Positions 42,306 through 51,693 of a stretch of DNA of 64,000 nt are shown here, one piece after another. The stretch's first letter is position 1. Each line of letters starts with the position of its first letter. Where the stretch lies: positions 2,230,501-2,294,500 of the forward strand of contig NZ_CP150660.1 in NCBI RefSeq assembly GCF_038023995.1, given 5' to 3'. Below the pieces are notes generated by a model. The model was not told the origin of the DNA. It ran no database searches and saw nothing but the letters and a program-made list of their open reading frames with translations. Made by a program: the position numbers and the translations under genes. This DNA is from Polaribacter atrinae (GTDB taxonomy: Bacteria > Bacteroidota > Bacteroidia > Flavobacteriales > Flavobacteriaceae).

Positions 42306-42396
42306 GTACTCGTTACAAACGAGCACTAGCCTGTACGAGCATATCTTTTAGATTTACTAACCGCTAGCGCTCATTTTTAACGAGTGCCGGCAACAA
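42306..42396 (+). repeat. REP pair (BIME-like) right of the intact RAYT
   Basis: Same orientation and architecture as 41571-41662: the first 20 and the last ~20 bases match almost exactly, and the spacer is more divergent. A decayed half-copy (ACTCACTTCAAACGAG) lies at about 42413-42430. Confidence 0.85.
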
Positions 42397-42469
42397 TAAA
42401 AAAACAAATTTGATACTCACTTCAAACGAGTTATAGCTTGATATTTTTAGAATTATAAAAATGGAAACT

Positions 42470-43393
42470 CTACAAGAAATCTAGGTTAATTTCTACCCCT
42501 CTATCCAAAATAGAAACATGATTAAAAAATACATTTTGACCATTAAAATCAGCTTCAATTAACCAATAAGAACCTTTAAAATAAGAATTTAAAACGGTTG
42601 CTTTTAATGCTGAATTTTCAACAATTTTTATTTGGTGCGGATATATTAACCTTGTCTTATTGTTGATGGTTATTTCGTTAACATCATCAAACAAAGCAGC
42701 AACGTATTTCTCTTTTGGGTTGTCATAAATCTCTTTCGGAGAATTGTCTTCTATAATTTTATTGTCTTTGATGATAATGAGTTTATCAGCAAAAGAAAGC
42801 GCATCATTTTTATCATGTGTTGCAATTATGCACGCAATCTTTTTTTCTTTTAAATAACTAAATAGATTTCTACGTAAAGAGTTCTTTTTAAAATTATCTA
42901 TTTGCCCAAAAGGTTCATCTAACAATAATAACTGAGGTTCTTTTGCCAAGGCTCTAGCAATAGCAACACGTTGCTTTTGTCCGCCACTTAGGTTTTTAAC
43001 CATTGTATTGGCAAAAGCCTTCATTTGAATGACTTCTAATAATTCTTGTGTTCTTAGCTCGCTCTCTTCTGGATAAAACCTCGACAAGAATTTTTTTATA
43101 TTTTCTGATACAGAAATGTAAGGCATTAAATCGAAATCTTGTGCTACGTATTTAAAGTTCTCGAAACCAGGCACAAGGTGTTTTTGAGGACCAAAGATTT
43201 GTTCTTCTTTCCAAAGTATTTTTCCTTTATTTAAATCTACTAAACCGTAAATAGCTTTTAAAAGTGTAGATTTTCCGCAACCACTTTCTCCCATAACACA
43301 AAGATGTTCTCCTTGTTGTAATGTAAAATTAAAATCGTTTAATATTGTTTTTTTTTTGTGGTAAGAAAATGAAACGTTATCTACTTTTAGCAT
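42470..43393 (-). CDS. ABC transporter ATP-binding protein, FbpC/PotA-like, no permease nearby
   Basis: A 307-residue ATPase. Walker A GESGCGKST (35-43), signature LSGGQKQR, Walker B LLLLDEP and switch His in ATHDK are intact. After residue ~230 comes a TOBE-like C-terminal domain (LIYPHQIKIVENSALKATVL), as in ATPases of iron(III), molybdate or polyamine importers. No permease or binding-protein gene adjoins it (a RAYT on one side, an M13 pseudogene on the other), so its partner must be encoded elsewhere. Confidence 0.88.
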   Translation of the reverse strand: MLKVDNVSFSYHKKKTILNDFNFTLQQGEHLCVMGESGCGKSTLLKAIYGLVDLNKGKILWKEEQIFGPQKHLVPGFENFKYVAQDFDLMPYISVSENIKKFLSRFYPEESELRTQELLEVIQMKAFANTMVKNLSGGQKQRVAIARALAKEPQLLLLDEPFGQIDNFKKNSLRRNLFSYLKEKKIACIIATHDKNDALSFADKLIIIKDNKIIEDNSPKEIYDNPKEKYVAALFDDVNEITINNKTRLIYPHQIKIVENSALKATVLNSYFKGSYWLIEADFNGQNVFFNHVSILDRGVEINLDFL

Positions 43394-43491
43394 TTTACAA
43401 AAATAAGAAAACTTAATAAATACCTACAAGGTTTGTGAGATTTTGGCTCTATCTCTAAAAATATTTTAATAACCAACTTTTGCGTTAGCGA

Positions 43492-43564
43492 TTGAAACGG
43501 CATCCTTTTTGCCTTTTCGGTAAAAAGATATAGTGTAAAGCGCGCCCCTTGTGGTAACGCCCAA
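43492..43564 (-). repeat. dispersed structured element A, copy 5 (minus strand)
   Basis: Read on the minus strand it runs TTGGGCGTTACC ... TTTCAATCGCTAACGC, with outer pairing GCGTTA/TAACGC and an inner hairpin CTTTTTACC/GGCAAAAAG. It shares AATCGCTAACGC with copies 1 and 2. It lies between the M13 pseudogene and the ABC ATPase gene. Confidence 0.75.
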
Positions 43565-43603
43565 ATTATTGATACAATTCTTAAAAAAACTTTGAATAAA
43601 GCA

Positions 43604-43634
43604 TAAAAAAACCGACACTTTCGCATCGGTTTTA
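43604..43634 (-). terminator. terminator downstream of the M13 peptidase
   Basis: AAAACCGA pairs with TCGGTTTT, with a T6 run on the minus strand after the stem. It is positioned 60 nt beyond the M13 stop codon. Confidence 0.75.
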
Positions 43635-43693
43635 ATTCTTATTTTTAATATATAATTTTCATAAGGAGAATCATACAAAAAAGGTCTGCGACC

Positions 43694-45770
43694 TTACCAG
43701 ATTCTTACTCTATCTGCTGGTTTTAAATACATTTTATCTCCTTCTTTAACATCAAATGCTTTGTAGAAAGCATCTACGTTTTTAAGAGGCATATATGCCC
43801 TGTACATTCCAGGAGAATGTGTGTTTGTCATAATTAAATTTTTAAGCGCTTCGTCTCTCATTTTTGTTCTCCAGATGGTTCCCCAAGAAAGGAAAAAACG
43901 TTGCTCTGGCGTGTAACCATCTATATCTGCTGGTCTTCCGTTCTTTTGTAAGAAGATTTGTAAACCTTCGTAAGCTGCTTGTACACCACCTAAATCTCCA
44001 ATATTTTCTCCTAAAGTATACTCACCATTTAAGTGCATGCTGTCTATTGCAATAATATCGCTGTATTGCTTAATTAATCTTCCACCAATTTCTTTAAACT
44101 TTACAGAATCATCTTCTGTCCACCAGTTATTTAGGTTTCCATCACCATCAAAACGAGCACCAGAATCATCGAAACTATGAGAAATTTCATGTCCAATAAC
44201 AGCTCCAATTCCACCATAATTTACAGCTTCATCTGCTTTATAATCATAAAAAGGAGGTTGTAAAATTGCTGCTGGAAAAACGATTTCATTATTTACAGGA
44301 TAAAGTACGCGTTTACTGTTTGAGGAGACATTCCCCATTCTGTTCTGTCTACTTCACTTCCTAATTTTGCCATTTCTTTGTTGTAGTTCCATTTGGTAAC
44401 ATTAATAGCATTTTCGAAGTAAGAACCACCTTCTTTTAATCCTTTAACTTGTAGTTCAGAATAATCTTTCCAAACATCTGGATAGGCAATCTTAACGGTT
44501 AATTTGTGTAATTTTTCTAAGGCTTTTTCTTTAGTAACTTCACTCATCCAAGGTAATTGTGCAATTCTAGCTTCGAAACCTAACATTACATTGTCAATCA
44601 TTTCCTTTGCTTTTTCCTTAGCTTCTGGTGGAAACATTTTTTCTACATATAGTTTTCCTAAAGCTTCACCAACAGCACCATTTAAGCTACCTAAAGCACG
44701 CTCATCTCTTGCACGTTGTTTTTTAGCACCACGCATTTCTTTAGAATAGAATTCCCAATTTGCAGTTTCTAAATCTGTAGAAAGAGAACCTAAAGAACTA
44801 TTTATAGTGTTCCAACGTAATAATAACTTAATATCTGCAACAGACGTTTTTGCAAAAATTTCACTCAACGCTTTAAAATAACCTAGATCTGTTACAATAA
44901 CTTTTTCTAAATCTTTTACGCCAACACCCTCTAAATGTGCTTGCCAATCTATTGCAGGAGATAATTCTTGTAATTCTGCTATTGTCATAGGATTGTAAAG
45001 CTTACGAATATCTCTACTCTCTTCTTTAGACATAATTGGTGTTGCTAAACTAGTTTCTAAAGCAACAATTGTAGCTGCATTTTTTGTAGCTGTAGTTGCA
45101 TCATCTCCAAACTCTTGTAACATTTTTGCTACAAATTCTTGGTATTTTTCTAGCTTGTCTTTTACTTTAGCATCTACATAATAATCTCTAGATAAGCCTA
45201 AGCTTCCTCCGCCCATATAACCTGCATATTGGCTGCTGTTTTTTAAATCGTTATAAACACCAAAACCATAAAAACCTCCACCACCATAAGGTGCCATGTT
45301 TGTTAAATATGTTTCTATATCTTTCTTGGTTTTAATTTCATCTACTTTTGCTAAATATGGCATTACAGGTGCTTTACCTTGTGCATTTCTGGCAACAGTA
45401 TCCATTATTGTTTGGTAATAATTTACCGCTTTTTCTTGATCTGAATCGATCTCATTTCCTTGAGCATCTTTTACTTTTGGAAAATCTCTTTCTTTTATTG
45501 CTTGATTTAAAATGGTTAAAACGTCTGCATCTGTCTTTTTACGAAGTTGATTAAAACCACCCCAAGATGTTTGATCGTCTGGAATTTCTGTTTCATCTAA
45601 CCAAGTTCCGTTTACATGTCAAAAAAATCATCTGTAGGTTTTACAGTTGTATCCATATTCTCTAATGCAATACCTGGGGCTTTCTCCTCCTTTGGTTTCT
45701 CTTGCTGACAAGCTACTAATCCTAAAGAGGCAATAGCTGACACAAAAAACACTTTTTTAATTGTCTTCAT
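43694..45770 (-). pseudogene. M13 (neprilysin-like) metallopeptidase lipoprotein with two frameshifts
   Basis: Three pieces in different frames add up to one M13 peptidase of about 690 residues. Piece 1 (45770 to about 45617) has the lipoprotein signal MKTIKKVFF..GLVAC and stops just after TDDFFDM. Piece 2 continues as NGTWLDETEIPDDQ down to EWGMSPQTVNAYF near 44303. Piece 3 continues as NPVNNEIVFPAAIL and holds the zinc site VIGHEISH and the ENIGDLGG third ligand. Each junction fits loss of one base (a G near 45617; an A near 44302). The zinc site itself is intact. Either the gene is decaying or the assembly has two single-base errors. Confidence 0.87.
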
Positions 45771-45814
45771 GGTTATTTGATTTTTAAGTTGATTGAGTTT
45801 AATTGATACAATTA

Positions 45815-45838
45815 GTAACAATAATTACACATTGTTAC
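45815..45838. promoter_or_regulatory. palindrome upstream of the M13 peptidase
   Basis: GTAACAAT and ATTGTTAC are separated by 8 bp, 45 nt upstream of the M13 start codon. It may be an operator or a chance A/T palindrome. Confidence 0.25.
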
Positions 45839-45978
45839 AAATTTTAACTTTTTATTCTATTTTTTTTCTTGATATGGTAATGCTTTTAATTCCTTATCAA
45901 ATATAAAGATTTAAAAGAGGATAACTCTATTACCCAAGTTTATCCCTAAAAAATGAACCTAATACTTTTTAAAAACAG

Positions 45979-45986
45979 TAGTTTTG
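45979..45986 (+). promoter_or_regulatory. -7 promoter element (TAGTTTTG)
   Basis: TAnnTTTG match 18 nt before the ATG of the flavin oxidoreductase at 46005. Confidence 0.4.
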
Positions 45987-46004
45987 TATCAATAATTACA
46001 ATAC

Positions 46005-47060
46005 ATGAAGGATTATATTATTATTGGAGCCGGTCAATCTGGACTTGCTATTGCCTACCATTTGAGTAAACAAAATGCAGATTTTTTAATTGTTGATGCA
46101 AATTCTGAAACCGGTGAACCTTGGTTAAAAAGATGGGATTCTCTAAAATTATTTACTCCTTCTGAATTTAACAGTCTACCAGGAATGGAATTCCCTTATA
46201 AAAAAGGACATTATGCTAACAAATACGAAGTTGCCGATTATTTAAAAGCCTATGTTTTTAAATTCAATATTCCCATTGAATTTAACCATAAAATAACTTC
46301 GTTAAAAAAAGAGGATGGTGTTTTTACTTTAAAAAGTGATACACAAACGTTTAAAGCTAAAAATGTAATTATAGCAACAGGTCCTTTTCATAAACCATTC
46401 ACACCGAGTTGTCATAAAAAAATATCGAAAGACATTCTTCAAATTCATAGTGAACATTATAAAAGTCCAGATCAGTTAAAAGAAGGTGCAACTTTAGTCG
46501 TTGGCGCTGGAGATTCTGGCGTACAAATTTTAAATGAAATTTCTAAAGTAAAGAAAAAGGTTTACTTTTCTGGAAACACAGATATTGTTTCGCTACCGCA
46601 AGAAATTTTAGGTAAAACCTTATGGTGGTGGTTTAGCAAAGTTGGTTTTTTAACCGCAAACAAATATTCTTGGATTGGTAAAAAACTTAGCAACAGCGGT
46701 CAGCCAGTTATTGGAACCGATGTAAAAACATTGTTTAAGAAAAAGAATATTACCTGTGTTGGTAGAACCTTAGATGCGCATGAAAAAACCATATCTTTTG
46801 AAAAACAAAAAGTTACCGATATTAAAAACATCGTTTGGGCAACCGGTTTTAAACCCAACTTTAATTGGATAGAAAACATCGAATTAGACGAAAACGAGTA
46901 TCCTAAAAACTACAGAGGAGTTAGCGACATGGAAGGTTTGTATTTTATTGGTTTACCATGGCTGTACACAAGAGGTTCTGCAACTTTGGGTGGTGTAAAA
47001 AAAGATGCAAAATACTTATGTAACTATCTTGCTAAAAAAGAAAAAGATAGCCATAAATAA
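46005..47060 (+). CDS. flavin-containing monooxygenase-like NAD(P)/FAD oxidoreductase
   Basis: A 351-residue two-dinucleotide-fold enzyme. The FAD site GAGQSG is at residues 8-13 (IIIGAGQSGLAIAYHL), and the NADPH site VVGAGDSGVQ is near residue 165. The substrate-loop region LKRWDSLKLFTPSEFNSLPG matches CzcO/YpdA-like and FMO-like proteins. The typical FMO fingerprint FxGxxxHxxx is only partly present (TGPFHKPFTP and IHSEHYK). The substrate is unknown. Single gene, ending in a hairpin that overlaps its stop codon. Confidence 0.85.
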   Translation: MKDYIIIGAGQSGLAIAYHLSKQNADFLIVDANSETGEPWLKRWDSLKLFTPSEFNSLPGMEFPYKKGHYANKYEVADYLKAYVFKFNIPIEFNHKITSLKKEDGVFTLKSDTQTFKAKNVIIATGPFHKPFTPSCHKKISKDILQIHSEHYKSPDQLKEGATLVVGAGDSGVQILNEISKVKKKVYFSGNTDIVSLPQEILGKTLWWWFSKVGFLTANKYSWIGKKLSNSGQPVIGTDVKTLFKKKNITCVGRTLDAHEKTISFEKQKVTDIKNIVWATGFKPNFNWIENIELDENEYPKNYRGVSDMEGLYFIGLPWLYTRGSATLGGVKKDAKYLCNYLAKKEKDSHK

Positions 47061-47076
47061 CAGCTATCTTTTTTAT
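47041..47076. terminator. bidirectional terminator
   Basis: AAAAAGATAGC pairs with GCTATCTTTTT. The left arm is inside the last codons of the oxidoreductase gene, and the convergent peptidase gene ends 20 nt further on. Confidence 0.8.
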
Positions 47077-47096
47077 CTATCTAGTTCTTTTATAAA

Positions 47097-49256
47097 CTAC
47101 AATTTAAGTGTCGCCTTTGGCGGATTTGGTAATTGTTGAAAGCCCATATTAAATAAAGTAAAACCAAAAATGTCTGCATACTGCTCGATGGTTTTTGCTA
47201 CAGGCGTTCCTGCTCCATGCCCTGCATTGGTTTCTATTCTAATTAAAACCGGATTTTCTCCTTCATGCTTTTCTTGTAATTCTGCAGCAAATTTAAAACT
47301 ATGTGCTGGCACAACTCTATCATCATGATCTCCGGTAGTTACCAATGTTGCTGGGTATTGCACTCCCTTTTTTACATTATGTACTGGCGAATACCCTTTT
47401 AAATACTCAAACATTTCTTTACTATCATCTGCAGTACCATAATCATACGCCCATCCTGCGCCAGCAGTAAACGTATGGTAACGCAACATATCTAAAACAC
47501 CAACACCAGGTAAAGCAACTGCCATTAAATCTGGTCTTTGCGTCATGGTTGCTCCTACTAAAAGCCCACCATTTGAACGTCCGGAAATTGCTAAAAATTC
47601 TGAAGAAGTATATTTTTCTGAAATTAAGTATTCTGCTGCTGCTATAAAATCGTCAAATACATTTTGTTTTTTTAATTGAGTACCCGCATCGTGCCATTTC
47701 TTTCCATACTCTCCTCCACCTCTTAAGTTTGGTACGGCATAAATTCCTCCTTGTTCCATCCAAACTGCGTTTGCAATACTAAAAGAAGGGGTTAAGCTAA
47801 TATTGAAACCGCCATAACCGTATAAAATAGTTGGGTTTTTTCCGTTTAATTCAACACCTTTTTTATGTGTAATAATCATCGGAACTTTTGTTCCGTCTTT
47901 TGATGTAAAAAACACTTGATTACTTGTATAATCATCAGCATTAAAAGCAATAGAAGGTTTCCAATAAGATGCATACGTTCCGTCTTCTGGATTGAACTTG
48001 TAAGATGAACCTGGTGTGCTATAATTGGTAAAAGAGAAATACAATTCTTTAGCTGTCTTTTTTCCTCCAAAACCACCAACGGTTCCAACTCCTGGTAATT
48101 TTACCTCCCTAATTAATTTTCCATCAAAATTGTACTGTAATACTTTAGAAACGGCATCTACCATATACGTTGCAAAGAAATAACCTGCACCAGAATTTAA
48201 ACTCAGTACATTTTCTGTTTCAGGAATAAAATCTGCCCAGTTTTCTGGAGTTGGGTTTGCAACATCAACCGTTACTACCTTTTTATTTGGAGCATTTAAG
48301 TTTGTTACTAAATATACTTTACTACCAATATTTTCTATCGGATACGTATCACTATCAGTGTGTTCTAACATAGTTACCAATGGACTATTTGGTTTTGTTA
48401 GATCTTTAAGGAACAACTTGTTTCCAGATGTTGATACACTGGCAGAGATAAAAAGATACGCATCATCTTCAGACACATTACCACCTACATAACGGTGTTT
48501 TTCTGATGCCTTAGCTCCAAAAACAACAGCATCTTCTTTTTGTGAAGTTCCTAATTTATGGTAATATAACTTGTGTTGATCTGTTTTTGCAGACAACTCA
48601 CTTCCGGTTGGCTTATCGTAACTAGAATAGTAAAAACCTTCGTTTTTATACCAAGAAATTCCAGAGAATTTTACATCTACTAAGGTGTCTTCTTTAATCG
48701 TTTTAGACTCGGCATCCATTATAATAATTTTTCGCCAATCAGAACCTCCTTCAGAAATTGCATAAGCGGCGATTGAACCATCTTTAGAAAAACTTAGAGA
48801 ACCTAAAGAAGTAGTACCATCATCAGAAAAATTATTTGGATCTAAAAAAACTTCTGGTTCAGAATTTCCTTTCGTTCTATATATAACACTCTGGTTTTGT
48901 AATCCATTATTTTTAGAAAAATACGTGTAATTTCCTTCTATAAAAGGTGTCCCTACTTTTTCATAATTCCATAATTCAGACAAACGTTCTTTTAATTGTT
49001 CTCTGTAAGGAATCTTATTTAAGTAATCGAACGTTACTTCGTTTTCTGCTTTTACCCAAGCTTCCGTTTCTGTACTTCTGTCATCTTCTAACCATCTATA
49101 GTTATCTACAACGGCGGTTCCAAAAAGTGAATCTATTACTGGTTTTTTAGTTGTTTCTGGGTATTTCAAATTGATGTTTTTTTGTTTGATTTCTTCGTTA
49201 CAAGAAACAAAAATTGCACTTGCAAATAAAATAGGGATGATTAATTTATTTTTCAT
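47097..49256 (-). CDS. prolyl oligopeptidase (S9A) lipoprotein
   Basis: A 719-residue serine peptidase cleaving short peptides after proline. The lipoprotein signal [19 protein letters not shown] gives the start at 49256; an in-frame ATG at 49283 adds nine residues before it. Then a seven-bladed propeller (about 85-430) and the C-terminal hydrolase domain. Catalytic Ser lies in [10 protein letters not shown], Asp in [10 protein letters not shown] and His in NAGHGAGTP. The lipobox predicts periplasmic or surface anchoring, unlike cytosolic homologues. Single gene. Confidence 0.93.
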   Translation of the reverse strand: MKNKLIIPILFASAIFVSCNEEIKQKNINLKYPETTKKPVIDSLFGTAVVDNYRWLEDDRSTETEAWVKAENEVTFDYLNKIPYREQLKERLSELWNYEKVGTPFIEGNYTYFSKNNGLQNQSVIYRTKGNSEPEVFLDPNNFSDDGTTSLGSLSFSKDGSIAAYAISEGGSDWRKIIIMDAESKTIKEDTLVDVKFSGISWYKNEGFYYSSYDKPTGSELSAKTDQHKLYYHKLGTSQKEDAVVFGAKASEKHRYVGGNVSEDDAYLFISASVSTSGNKLFLKDLTKPNSPLVTMLEHTDSDTYPIENIGSKVYLVTNLNAPNKKVVTVDVANPTPENWADFIPETENVLSLNSGAGYFFATYMVDAVSKVLQYNFDGKLIREVKLPGVGTVGGFGGKKTAKELYFSFTNYSTPGSSYKFNPEDGTYASYWKPSIAFNADDYTSNQVFFTSKDGTKVPMIITHKKGVELNGKNPTILYGYGGFNISLTPSFSIANAVWMEQGGIYAVPNLRGGGEYGKKWHDAGTQLKKQNVFDDFIAAAEYLISEKYTSSEFLAISGRSNGGLLVGATMTQRPDLMAVALPGVGVLDMLRYHTFTAGAGWAYDYGTADDSKEMFEYLKGYSPVHNVKKGVQYPATLVTTGDHDDRVVPAHSFKFAAELQEKHEGENPVLIRIETNAGHGAGTPVAKTIEQYADIFGFTLFNMGFQQLPNPPKATLKL

Positions 49257-49382
49257 GAGTTCAAAGAATTTGTTTAGTATCAAAATTAAGAATATTTAAC
49301 ACATTTATAGTTATTTAGGCATTTTTAACTTTTGAGATTTCACATTACCATCATTTTGTAATTTATGATATATTAAAACGAC

Positions 49383-49390
49383 TACTTTTG
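49383..49390 (+). promoter_or_regulatory. -7 promoter element (TACTTTTG)
   Basis: TAnnTTTG match 50 nt before the thioredoxin ATG; a TTTG at 49355 is 24 nt upstream, slightly longer than the usual spacing. Confidence 0.4.
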
Positions 49391-49440
49391 CGTAAATAGA
49401 TTACGAATTTCTGACATTGTCGGAAGCAAATTAAAATATT

Positions 49441-49800
49441 ATGACAGAAAACTTAACAAAAGAAACTTTCTTAGAAAAGGTTTTTAATTTTGAAGAAAAC
49501 AAAGAATGGAAATTTAAAGGAGATAAACCTGCATTGATAGATTTTTATGCAGATTGGTGTGGACCTTGTAAAGCAATAGCTCCTGTTTTAGAACTTTTAT
49601 CTCAAGAATACGAAGGTAAAATTGACATTTACAAAATAGATACTGAAGCAGAACAAGAATTATCGGCAGCATTCGGTATTAGAAGTATTCCGTCTATGTT
49701 ATTTTGCCCTGCAGAAGGACAGCCACAAATGGCAAATGGTGCTTTACCAAAAGCAGAATTAGAACGTATAATTGCAGAGGTGTTAAAAGTAGAAAAATAA
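49441..49800 (+). CDS. thioredoxin-family protein
   Basis: A 119-residue thioredoxin with an N-terminal extension of about 25 residues. The active site WCGPC is at 39-43 (YADWCGPCKAIAP) and the cis-Pro loop is IRSIPSMLF. No signal peptide, so it is cytosolic. Distinct from the shorter thioredoxin at 24595. A terminator follows at 49826. Confidence 0.93.
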   Translation: MTENLTKETFLEKVFNFEENKEWKFKGDKPALIDFYADWCGPCKAIAPVLELLSQEYEGKIDIYKIDTEAEQELSAAFGIRSIPSMLFCPAEGQPQMANGALPKAELERIIAEVLKVEK

Positions 49801-49825
49801 AATACCTTATAGAAAATAATTATAA

Positions 49826-49859
49826 AATCCTGAGAATTAATTTTTTCAGGATTTTTTTT
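49826..49859 (+). terminator. Rho-independent terminator after thioredoxin
   Basis: AATCCTGA pairs with TCAGGATT and a T8 run follows. Confidence 0.85.
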
Positions 49860-49943
49860 GCTTAAAAAACTATACATAAGAATTCTATGTATAAGAAAAT
49901 TATGTATACATTTGTATTTAAGAAATTGTTAATACAAAGAACA

Positions 49944-49991
49944 AAGCAATCTGTTTTTAATGATAAGATTGCTTCGTAAACTCGCAATGAC
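49944..49991 (+). repeat. short dispersed repeat (AAGCAATCT...CTCGCAATGAC type)
   Basis: Inverted pair AAGCAATCT / AGATTGCTT followed by CTCGCAATGAC, a sequence type I recognise as a common intergenic repeat in many bacteria. It lies directly upstream of the PadR gene, and an in-frame extension of that ORF to 49960 runs through it. Confidence 0.5.
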
Positions 49992-50031
49992 AATAAAAAA
50001 TAAACAATTACACGATTACACATTTTTTAAC

Positions 50032-50370
50032 ATGGGAAATCAGAAATTATATAAAGGCTCTTTACAAACCATTATTTTAAAGTTATTAGAAACCAATGAT
50101 AAAATGTATGGTTATGAAATTACCCAACACGTAAAAGAATTGACCAAAGGTGAATTAAAAATTACCGAAGGTGCTTTGTATCCTGCATTGCACAAACTAG
50201 AAGCCGATGGTTTATTAGACGTTGAAGTTGCAAAAGTTGGTAACCGACTTAGAAAATATTATAAGCTTACCGAAAGTGGCACCAAAGAAACCGCCAACAA
50301 GTTAGAAGAAATGCAAGAGTTTTTAAAAACGATGCAACAATTGGTGAATCCTAAATTTAGTTTGGAGTAA
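50032..50370 (+). CDS. PadR-family transcriptional regulator
   Basis: A 112-residue winged-helix regulator: GSLQTIILKLLETNDKMYGYEI (residues 9-30) and the wing region ITEGALYPALHKLEADGLL, with a C-terminal dimerisation helix. The start is the ATG at 50032 (MGNQKLYKGS), because an extension to 49960 runs through a repeat. PadR proteins commonly repress adjacent ABC exporters and membrane proteins; here seven genes follow with gaps of at most about 52 nt, making it the likely regulator of the array below. Confidence 0.92.
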   Translation: MGNQKLYKGSLQTIILKLLETNDKMYGYEITQHVKELTKGELKITEGALYPALHKLEADGLLDVEVAKVGNRLRKYYKLTESGTKETANKLEEMQEFLKTMQQLVNPKFSLE

Positions 50371-50382
50371 AATAATTTAGCT

Positions 50383-51033
50383 ATGGAATTGAACAAAGAA
50401 CAACTACAAAGAGTAGAACATTATTTAGATGTAAAAGACATTACTTATATTGATGTTCGTTTTGAAGTTTTAGATCATATTGTTTCTGACATAGAAACGA
50501 AAATGATAAAGGAAAACCTCGATTTTGAAACCGTCTTTTATGACGTTACGGATAAATGGAATACACAATTAAAAGAAACTTCTAGTTGGCTTTTTGGATT
50601 AGGCTTTTCTGCTCCAAAAATTGTATTAGAAAAGGCCAAAAAGAATTTTAAAAAGTGGTTTTTCTTAATACCAACATTTTATATTATTCCGTATATTTTA
50701 ATAGGTAAAATAAATTTTATTTATTCTGAAAACATAGAAAGTGGACTCAATATACTTTTTCAAATTGTAACTATTTTAAGTATTGTGTTATTTCTTTTTC
50801 TTATGATTTTTAAAAATAAAAAAAGAACAACCTATAGTTTTATTCTAAAAACACAAAGTTTAAATCTTTTATTAGGAGCCATTCTTTTAATAGATTTCGA
50901 TTTTTTAAATAGAGAAGAACATCTTAATCCCTTTCAAGTTGGATTTTTATTCTCATTTGTTTTTGGTACATATATTTATTACCATTTTTATAAAAAACAC
51001 CAAGAAGCAATTAAAAAATATAAAATTTCATAA
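50383..51033 (+). CDS. HAAS-like membrane protein, paralogue 1 of 5
   Basis: A 216-residue protein with a soluble N-terminal helical domain (1-85) and four hydrophobic segments (about 92-115, 125-145, 160-178, 185-205). The motif Y-x-D-x3-E-x2-D-H occupies residues 22-32 (YIDVRFEVLDH) and recurs at the same position in the next four proteins. The domain resembles the small helical domain (HAAS type) of membrane proteins encoded beside PadR regulators in Firmicutes; that link is inference. The last 13 residues (KKHQEAIKKYKIS) match those of paralogue 2. It starts 12 nt after padR. Confidence 0.75.
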   Translation: MELNKEQLQRVEHYLDVKDITYIDVRFEVLDHIVSDIETKMIKENLDFETVFYDVTDKWNTQLKETSSWLFGLGFSAPKIVLEKAKKNFKKWFFLIPTFYIIPYILIGKINFIYSENIESGLNILFQIVTILSIVLFLFLMIFKNKKRTTYSFILKTQSLNLLLGAILLIDFDFLNREEHLNPFQVGFLFSFVFGTYIYYHFYKKHQEAIKKYKIS

Positions 51034-51036
51034 ATT

Positions 51037-51690
51037 ATGGAATTAACAAACGAACAACTACAACAAGTAGAAGCATATCTAGATAAAAAGAATTTTAACT
51101 ATATAGATTTAAGAATAGAAATTTTAGATCATATGATTTCTGATATCGAAAGCTTTGTAAATAAAGACTATTCTTTTGAAGAGGGTTTAAAAATTACTAT
51201 TTTAAAATGGGATAAGCATTTTGAAAACACCGCTAGTTTTTATTTTGGTTTAATGTATCACGAGCCTAGTATTTTAATAAAAAATGCTTCAAAAATATTT
51301 AAACCTTTTTACTTTTTATATTTAACTGCGTATTTTTTGCCAATTGTTATTTTCACCAATTTTAATATAATATTTTCTAAAAGTAATACTGTTTTTTTAA
51401 ACCAACTTTTCTTTGTTTCTTCAATTATTTGCCTAATTTATTTAGTTTTTATTTTTGTCAATAACCTAAAAACTAAAGTAAAAACCACTTATAGTTATAT
51501 TTTAAAAACTCAATATTTAAGTATTGTTTTTTTAATTATTCCTTTATTTATGGGAAACCTTATTAATAGTGACGGAAGTTTTATTCCTTTCTTAATTGGT
51601 TTTCAAAGTGCTGGTTTTTCAGTGACTTTAATCTGTCATTATTTCTACAAAAAACACCAAGAAGCAATTAAAAAATATAAAATTTCATAA
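51037..51690 (+). CDS. HAAS-like membrane protein, paralogue 2 of 5
   Basis: 217 residues with the same plan as paralogue 1: YIDLRIEILDH at residues 22-32, then four membrane segments. Its last ~40 nt plus the intergenic bases and the first codons of the next gene are almost the same as the matching stretch ending paralogue 1, pointing to recent tandem duplication or gene conversion. The middle of the protein is much more divergent. It starts 3 nt after the previous stop, so it is translationally coupled. Confidence 0.75.
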   Translation: MELTNEQLQQVEAYLDKKNFNYIDLRIEILDHMISDIESFVNKDYSFEEGLKITILKWDKHFENTASFYFGLMYHEPSILIKNASKIFKPFYFLYLTAYFLPIVIFTNFNIIFSKSNTVFLNQLFFVSSIICLIYLVFIFVNNLKTKVKTTYSYILKTQYLSIVFLIIPLFMGNLINSDGSFIPFLIGFQSAGFSVTLICHYFYKKHQEAIKKYKIS

Positions 51691-51693
51691 ACT

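Noticed and set aside
43387..43678. Two ORFs of 70-79 residues around 43400-43680
   Set aside because: They run through element A copy 5 and the M13 terminator and have low-complexity translations; non-coding structure explains the region better.
49960..50031. Upstream start for the PadR gene
   Set aside because: The extension is encoded by a dispersed repeat; the family N-terminus begins at the ATG at 50032.
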